Below, in pieces: positions 60,347 through 64,000 of a stretch of 64,000 nucleotides of DNA. The stretch lies in assembly GCA_004557125.1 (NCBI GenBank), contig SFET01000018.1, forward strand, positions 1 to 64,000, read 5' to 3'. The stretch comes from Clostridiales bacterium. Lineage in GTDB: Bacteria; Bacillota; Clostridia; Christensenellales; Aristaeellaceae. The notes under the pieces were generated by a model, which worked only from the letters and a program-made list of their open reading frames with translations, did not search any database and was not told the origin of the DNA. Position numbers and translations under genes: made by a program. Positions within the stretch are counted from its first letter, which is position 1; every line of letters begins with the position of its first letter.

Positions 60347-60426
60347 CCTTATCTCCCCTTATCTTGCTTAAACTTACCTAATTCTCCCTTATCTTTTCCT
60401 ATCTCCCTCTATCTTCCCTTATGTAA
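60347..60426 (+). repeat. Eight-unit 10-bp phased repeat array
   Basis: Decamers starting every 10 bases from 60347: CCTTATCTCC, CCTTATCTTG, CTTAAACTTA, CCTAATTCTC, CCTTATCTTT, TCCTATCTCC, CTCTATCTTC, CCTTATGTAA. Five match CCTTATCT or differ by one base or two; units 3 and 4 are degenerate. The strand is purely pyrimidine-rich. It lies 95 bases upstream of the integrase start. Confidence 0.7.
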
Positions 60427-60520
60427 ATCAAAAGTGCCATAAAAGCGGTGGCATCTTCCGTTTTTATATGGTAGAATATAAGCGTCATATCTGGTTCTTT
60501 CCACACGGAAAGGAGTTCAT

Positions 60521-61723
60521 ATGTCCGGGAAGAGAAAAGACAACAAGGGTAGAGTATTACGGACAGGAGAGAGCCAACGGCAGGACGGCAGATATACCTA
60601 CAAATATACTGACGCTGCCGGAAAATCACAGTATATCTATAGTTGGAAGCTGGAAGAAGGAGACAAGGTTTCGGCAGGAAAGAAGGATGAGCCTTCGCTG
60701 CGGGAACGCATTCGGCAAATCAACAAGGATTTGGAGGATGGCATCCAACCATATGGAAATCAGGTAAGCGTCTATGAACTGACTGAGAGATACATCCAGC
60801 AGAAGACAGGCGTTCGCCATAACACAAGAGCCAACTATCAATTTGTGCTGAATATCCTGAAGAAGGAAGCGTTTGGCGATTTGGAGATAGGCAAGGTGAA
60901 GCTATCCACCGCGAAGGCGTGGCTTATCAAACTACAAAAGGATGGCAGAGGGTATAGCACAATTCACTGTGTTCGGGGAGTTGTTCGTCCCGCATTCCAG
61001 ATGGCTGTGGATGATGACCTGCTGCGGAAGAACCCGTTTGATTTTCAACTCGCAACGGTTGTTGTCAATGACAGTATGACCCGTGAAGCTATATCCAGAA
61101 AGCAGGAGCGTGCTTTTCTTGAGTTTGTGGAGAGGGATAAGCACTATCGCAGATATTATGAAGGCATCTACATCCTGTTTAAGACCGGGCTTCGTATTTC
61201 TGAGTTCGTAGGCTTGACGCTTTCAGACCTTGATATGAAGGAGCGGACGATTTCTGTAAGCCGCCAATTACAGAGAACGCGGGATATGCGTTATGTAATA
61301 GAAGAGACAAAGACGGACAGCGGCAACAGACTCATTCCTATGGCAGAGGGTACATATGAATGCTTTCGCCGCATCATTGCCAACCGCAAGCCGCCCAAGG
61401 TGGAACCGATGATAGATGGAAAGTGTGGGTTTTTGTATCTGGATAAGAATGGTATGCCGATGGTCGCACTCCATTGGGAGCATTTCTTCCAAAGGATTTG
61501 CGGGAAATACAATGCCACATTCAAGGTTCCTATCCCCAAGATAACGCCGCACGTCTGCCGCCACACCTATTGCTCCAATATGGCAAAGGCAGGAATGAAC
61601 CCGAAAACCCTTCAATACCTGATGGGGCACTCTGATATCAGCGTCACGCTCAATACCTACACGCACTGGGACTTTGAGGACGCAAAGAGCGACTTCCAGA
61701 AGATACAGAAGGGAAAATGGTAG
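60521..61723 (+). CDS. int: Tn916-type tyrosine integrase
   Basis: 400 residues, complete. The N-terminal arm-binding domain is of the Tn916 type (RVLRTGESQRQDGRYTYKYT), followed by a core-binding domain (about 80-180). The catalytic residues are all present: Arg225 (TGLRISE), Lys264, His344/Arg347 (HVCRH), His370 (GHSD) and Tyr380 (NTYTH). AAAGGAG precedes the ATG. It should catalyse integration and, with a helper, excision between the two 26-bp repeats. An excisionase is not recognised, although either small cargo protein might do that job. Confidence 0.95.
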   Translation: MSGKRKDNKGRVLRTGESQRQDGRYTYKYTDAAGKSQYIYSWKLEEGDKVSAGKKDEPSLRERIRQINKDLEDGIQPYGNQVSVYELTERYIQQKTGVRHNTRANYQFVLNILKKEAFGDLEIGKVKLSTAKAWLIKLQKDGRGYSTIHCVRGVVRPAFQMAVDDDLLRKNPFDFQLATVVVNDSMTREAISRKQERAFLEFVERDKHYRRYYEGIYILFKTGLRISEFVGLTLSDLDMKERTISVSRQLQRTRDMRYVIEETKTDSGNRLIPMAEGTYECFRRIIANRKPPKVEPMIDGKCGFLYLDKNGMPMVALHWEHFFQRICGKYNATFKVPIPKITPHVCRHTYCSNMAKAGMNPKTLQYLMGHSDISVTLNTYTHWDFEDAKSDFQKIQKGKW

Positions 61724-61776
61724 GATATTCCCCATTCCAAGGGTGTTCTGCCATAGTAAAACGGAAGATATCGGCA

Positions 61777-61827
61777 GTTGTAAATTGGTCAAAAGCGGCG
61801 ATTTTTACAACTTTTCGTACAACTTTT
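61777..61827 (+). promoter_or_regulatory. Right arm-type integrase sites
   Basis: GTTGTAAATTGG (61777-61788, inverted copy of the left 12-mer), CGATTTTTACAACTTTT (61799-61815, identical to the left 17-mer) and a partial ACAACTTTT (61819-61827). Confidence 0.65.
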
Positions 61828-61939
61828 GCCCTGAAAACAGGCAAAAACCTTCCGTTTTTCAAAAAATGCGAAGTGAAGAAAATACAATAAAACGCTTGAA
61901 TATCGGAAGATATCAGGCAAAAAAGGAGTGAATTTTACT

Positions 61940-62395
61940 ATGATACGCATCCTTTTCATCTGCCACGGCAACATCTGCCGCTCGCCCATGGCGGAATTCA
62001 TCATGAAGGACCTGGTGCGCAAGGCGGGGCTGGAGGGCCGCTTCGAGATCGCCTCTGCCGCCACCAGTGCGGAGGAGATCGGCAATCCGGTGTATCCCCC
62101 GGCGCGGCGCGAGCTGGCCAGCCACGGCATCTCCTGCAAGGGCAAGACCGCCCGGCAGATCACCCGCAGGGACTACGCCGACTACGACCACCTCATCGCC
62201 ATGGAAATGTACAACCTGCGCAACATCCGCCGCATCATCCCGGAGGATCCCGAGGGCAAGATTTCGCTTCTGATGGCCCACGCCGGCACCGGCGAGGACA
62301 TCGAGGATCCCTGGTACACGGGCAACTTTTCCAAGGTGTACCAGCAGATCGAGCGCGGCTGTGCGGCGCTTCTGGAGGAACTTCGCAACACATAA
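61940..62395 (+). CDS. Low-molecular-weight protein-tyrosine phosphatase (restored)
   Basis: 151 residues: catalytic loop C8-HGNIC-R14-S15 at the N-terminus (MIRILFICHGNICRSPMAEF) and the general-acid loop EDIEDPWYTG, as in LMW-PTPs. The first 16 codons are AT-rich and belong to the inserted element; the rest is GC-rich host sequence. Start ATG 61940, with AAGGAG about 11 bases upstream, inside the element. Expression therefore now depends on element sequences rather than the native promoter at 58931. Possible substrates include tyrosine-phosphorylated envelope proteins. Confidence 0.92.
   Translation: MIRILFICHGNICRSPMAEFIMKDLVRKAGLEGRFEIASAATSAEEIGNPVYPPARRELASHGISCKGKTARQITRRDYADYDHLIAMEMYNLRNIRRIIPEDPEGKISLLMAHAGTGEDIEDPWYTGNFSKVYQQIERGCAALLEELRNT
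61964..61989 (+). repeat. Right attachment repeat (attR core)
   Basis: Second copy of the 26-base core at 59041-59066, in the same orientation and the same codons of the phosphatase gene. Confidence 0.85.
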
Positions 62396-62439
62396 TTAAC
62401 AGAAAAAAATAAATTGATCAGGCATTGGTCTGGATTATA

Positions 62440-62468
62440 TTGACAGATTATTGCCTGCATGTTAAAAT
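62440..62468 (+). promoter_or_regulatory. Promoter of the ABC uptake operon
   Basis: TTGACA, 17-base spacer, TAAAAT. A 7-bp hairpin (TGGCGAC/GTCGCCA, 62477-62497) follows in the leader. Confidence 0.75.
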
Positions 62469-62527
62469 AAATTGGATGGCGACAGGTACGGTCGCCAAAA
62501 AGAATTATCTGATAAGGAGAAGGAAAA

Positions 62528-63583
62528 ATGAAGAAGATTTTGGTTCTTGCATTGGCCCTGATTCTGTCTCTGGGCTGCATGTCCGCACTGGCAGAAGAAG
62601 TCGACTGGCGCGCCTGCGAGGGCGGCGAGCTGATGGTCTACGTCGGCTGTGATGAGGAACACGGCGCGGCGGTGGTCAAGGCCTTCGAGGAGAAGACCGG
62701 CATCAAGACCAGCTACATCCGCCTGTCCGGCAACGACTGCTACACCCGCATCCTTGAGGAACGCGAGAATCCGCAGGCCGACGTGTGGTACGGCGGCACC
62801 TGGGATCCCTACATTGCGGCCGCAAAGGAAGGCCTGCTGTACGCCTATGAGGATTGCCAGCATGCTCCCTACAAGTCCGAGAACTTCGGCATCGGCGAGC
62901 CCTACTGGTTCGGCATCTACTCCGGCTACATCGGCTTCATCTGCGATATGGACGCCCTGGAGGAGGCCGGCGTTGAGGCACCCACCTGCTGGGAAGACCT
63001 GACCAAGCCCGAGTATGAGGGCATGATCGTCATGGCCAACCCGGGCGCAACCGGCACCGGCGTGATGACCGCTTCCATCCTGTTCCAGCTCTACGGCGAG
63101 GAGAAGGCTCTGGACCTGATCTCCCGCATTGACCCCAACGTTGTGACCTACGTCAAGACCGGCTCCGGCACCTCTGCCATGGTCTCCACCGGCGAGGCCG
63201 CCATCGGCGTTGGCTTCCTGCACACCGGACTTATGTATCAGGAAGAGGGCTATGACAACATCCAGCTGCTGGCTCCCTCCGACGGCACCGGCTACGAGGT
63301 CGGCGGCACCGCCATCATCGAGGGCGCAAAGCACCTGGACGAGGCCAAGCTGTTCATCCAGTTCGCCATGACTCCCGAATGCCAGGAGATCGGCCAGACC
63401 GTCGGCGCGCTGCAGTTCCTGACTGTTGAAGGTGCGAAGGATCCCGAGTCCGCACAGGCCATCCTGGATATGGGCGTGAATCTGATCGACTACGATTCCA
63501 CCTGGACCGGCGAGAACAAGAACCACATCATCGAAGCCTGGACCGGCGCGATCAACGCGGACAAGATCCAGCCCAAGGACTGA
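62528..63583 (+). CDS. ABC transporter substrate-binding protein (AfuA/FbpA type)
   Basis: 351 residues, type 2 periplasmic-binding fold. Signal region MKKILVLALALILSLGCMSA then LAEE: either lipidated at the Cys of SLGC or cleaved after ALA. Landmarks: GGELMVYVGCDEEHGAAVVK, ENPQADVWYGGTWDPYIAAA, GSGTSAMVSTGEAAIGVGFL and EVGGTAIIEGAKHLDEAKLF. The family binds ferric iron, hexose phosphates, phosphonates or related small molecules; the Tyr pair typical of Fe(III) binders is not evident, so an organophosphate-type ligand is possible. AAGGAGAAGGA precedes the ATG. Confidence 0.88.
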   Translation: MKKILVLALALILSLGCMSALAEEVDWRACEGGELMVYVGCDEEHGAAVVKAFEEKTGIKTSYIRLSGNDCYTRILEERENPQADVWYGGTWDPYIAAAKEGLLYAYEDCQHAPYKSENFGIGEPYWFGIYSGYIGFICDMDALEEAGVEAPTCWEDLTKPEYEGMIVMANPGATGTGVMTASILFQLYGEEKALDLISRIDPNVVTYVKTGSGTSAMVSTGEAAIGVGFLHTGLMYQEEGYDNIQLLAPSDGTGYEVGGTAIIEGAKHLDEAKLFIQFAMTPECQEIGQTVGALQFLTVEGAKDPESAQAILDMGVNLIDYDSTWTGENKNHIIEAWTGAINADKIQPKD

Positions 63584-63605
63584 TTCCGGCCCAAACGGAA
63601 TGAAC

Positions 63606-63635
63606 GCAAAGACCGCCTCTCGGGGCGGTTTTTGC
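63606..63635 (+). terminator. Hairpin after the binding-protein gene
   Basis: 12-bp stem (GCAAAGACCGCC with GGCGGTTTTTGC, one G-U pair) containing a T-run in its 3' arm; probably a partial terminator that raises binding-protein level over permease. Confidence 0.65.
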
Positions 63636-63680
63636 AAATGAACGGCGTGGGGTGGCGCTGCCGCCCCACGCAATCGCGGT

Positions 63681-63755
63681 CTATCCCTGTGAGGCATCTC
63701 TGAGGGTCGGGCGACGGATGCCTGACAGGGATAGATCAAAACAGCTTTGACCTCC
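63681..63755 (+). other. Further hairpins before the permease gene
   Basis: CTATCCCTGT plus AGGCATC (63681-63698) pairs with GATGCCT plus ACAGGGATAG (63717-63734), 17 bp with one G-G mismatch; CCGGAG/CTCCGG follows near 63753-63772. A GCGTGGGG/CCCCACGC stem precedes. Role unknown. Confidence 0.45.
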
Positions 63756-63812
63756 GGAGGCAAAGGACTCCGGCTGCAATCTCAAAATCGAGGAGAAATG
63801 AGGTGTTTGCCT

Positions 63813-64000
63813 GTGGCAAGTTCAAGGAGCAAACAGCTTGACCGGAAGAAACTGCTGGCCGATCCGGTGATGATTTTCGCCATCGTGCTTGTGCTGGCGT
63901 TTCTGCTTCTGTTTGTCGTGTATCCGCTCTGCACCATACTGACGCAGAGCTTCCAGACCGATTATCCCAACTCCCTGACCTCCAACGGTCAGAAGCTGAC
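63813..64000 (+). CDS. ABC transporter permease, N-terminal part
   Basis: Runs off the window. It reads VASSRSKQLDRKKLLADPVM, then a membrane helix (IFAIVLVLAFLLLFVVYPLC) and TILTQSFQTDYPNSLTSNGQ, as in FbpB/AfuB-type permeases. The GTG at 63813 has GAGGTG seven bases upstream; an ATG at 63798 is in frame, but its AGGAG is only two bases away. Partner of the preceding binding protein. Confidence 0.75.
   Translation, partial: MASSRSKQLDRKKLLADPVMIFAIVLVLAFLLLFVVYPLCTILTQSFQTDYPNSLTSNGQKL

Larger units (their letters stand above)
59067..61989. mobile_element. 2.9-kb integrative element in a phosphatase gene
   Basis: AT-rich DNA, clearly unlike its GC-rich flanks, bounded by 26-bp direct repeats within the phosphatase coding sequence. 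It carries two small minus-strand genes, a complete Tn916-type tyrosine integrase and, at its right end, a replacement 5' end that restores the phosphatase frame. Matching arm-site repeats lie 40 bp inside the left end and about 150 bp inside the right end. There are no conjugation or replication genes, so it must be mobilised or simply integrate and excise. The integrase keeps all catalytic residues. Confidence 0.85.

Noticed and set aside
60347..60426. Possible CRISPR array
   Set aside because: Units are 10 bp with no spacers; no cas gene is present in the window.
63660..63760. TPP or other known riboswitch before the permease gene
   Set aside because: The hairpins lack the conserved boxes of the riboswitch classes I know, and the region is between genes of an operon rather than in its leader.

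Overview
The window looks like chromosomal DNA of a GC-rich, endospore-forming Clostridia (Bacillota). It carries a full-length SpoIIE, a SpoIID/LytB protein, FtsW and a penicillin-binding protein, a T-box leader, MEP-pathway genes with an IspH-ribosomal protein S1 fusion (an arrangement known from Clostridia), and strong Shine-Dalgarno sites throughout. Signal peptides of the type MKK...LALVLALVL...A-EE recur. A Christensenellales-like gut anaerobe is plausible, but that placement is inference.

Layout. 1-3880 (minus strand): end of a SipW/camelysin-type surface-protein cluster, with a large adhesin lacking its 5' end and a tyrosine recombinase lacking its catalytic C-terminus, separated by about 290 bp of AT-rich DNA. 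3881-4698: gene-poor, but with a complete small transcription unit encoding a 15-residue peptide. 4699-10691 (minus): oligopeptide ABC transporter oppBCDF-oppA. 10971-12644: membrane-anchored foldase. 12829-15631 (plus): two tandem esterases, a riboflavin kinase and a hypothetical protein. 15642-19203: structured repeat, rmuC, a damaged argS. 19204-21194: zinc-ribbon protein, small membrane protein, ispE, tRNA-Leu. 21307-24861: ThuA-like protein, spoIIE, DUF378 protein. 25131-31145: HtrA protease, then spoIID-like, caspase-like and damaged nadE genes. 31245-39910: TSUP transporter, then an FHA-nudC-ftsW-PBP-ABC-uvrC run. 39971-40316: probable type I toxin-antitoxin locus. 40395-46953: alpha/beta hydrolase, pepV, cmk, plsC, ispH-rpsA, flavoprotein. 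47056-51730 (minus): M18 aminopeptidase, GT2, membrane protein, VWA protein. 51818-56255: T-box-controlled alanine symporter, trmO, second copy of the structured repeat, 5'-nucleotidase. 56417-58820: putP and a TetR regulator. 58931-62395: a 2.9-kb AT-rich integrative element sitting in a low-molecular-weight phosphatase gene. 62528-64000: start of an AfuA/FbpA-type ABC uptake operon.

Most genes are ordinary housekeeping, nutrient-uptake or envelope functions. The most interesting signals are: (1) the small integrative element, which splits a phosphatase gene at its catalytic loop and supplies a replacement 5' end, with matching arm repeats at both ends and a 10-bp phased array inside; (2) the type I toxin-antitoxin-like locus, with near-consensus promoters on both strands; (3) a two-copy intergenic repeat whose hairpins show compensatory base changes; (4) a strong ribosome-binding site inside the ispH-rpsA fusion; and (5) three conserved genes (argS, nadE, agcS) that each carry a short internal deletion with a frameshift, which may be real decay or an assembly problem.
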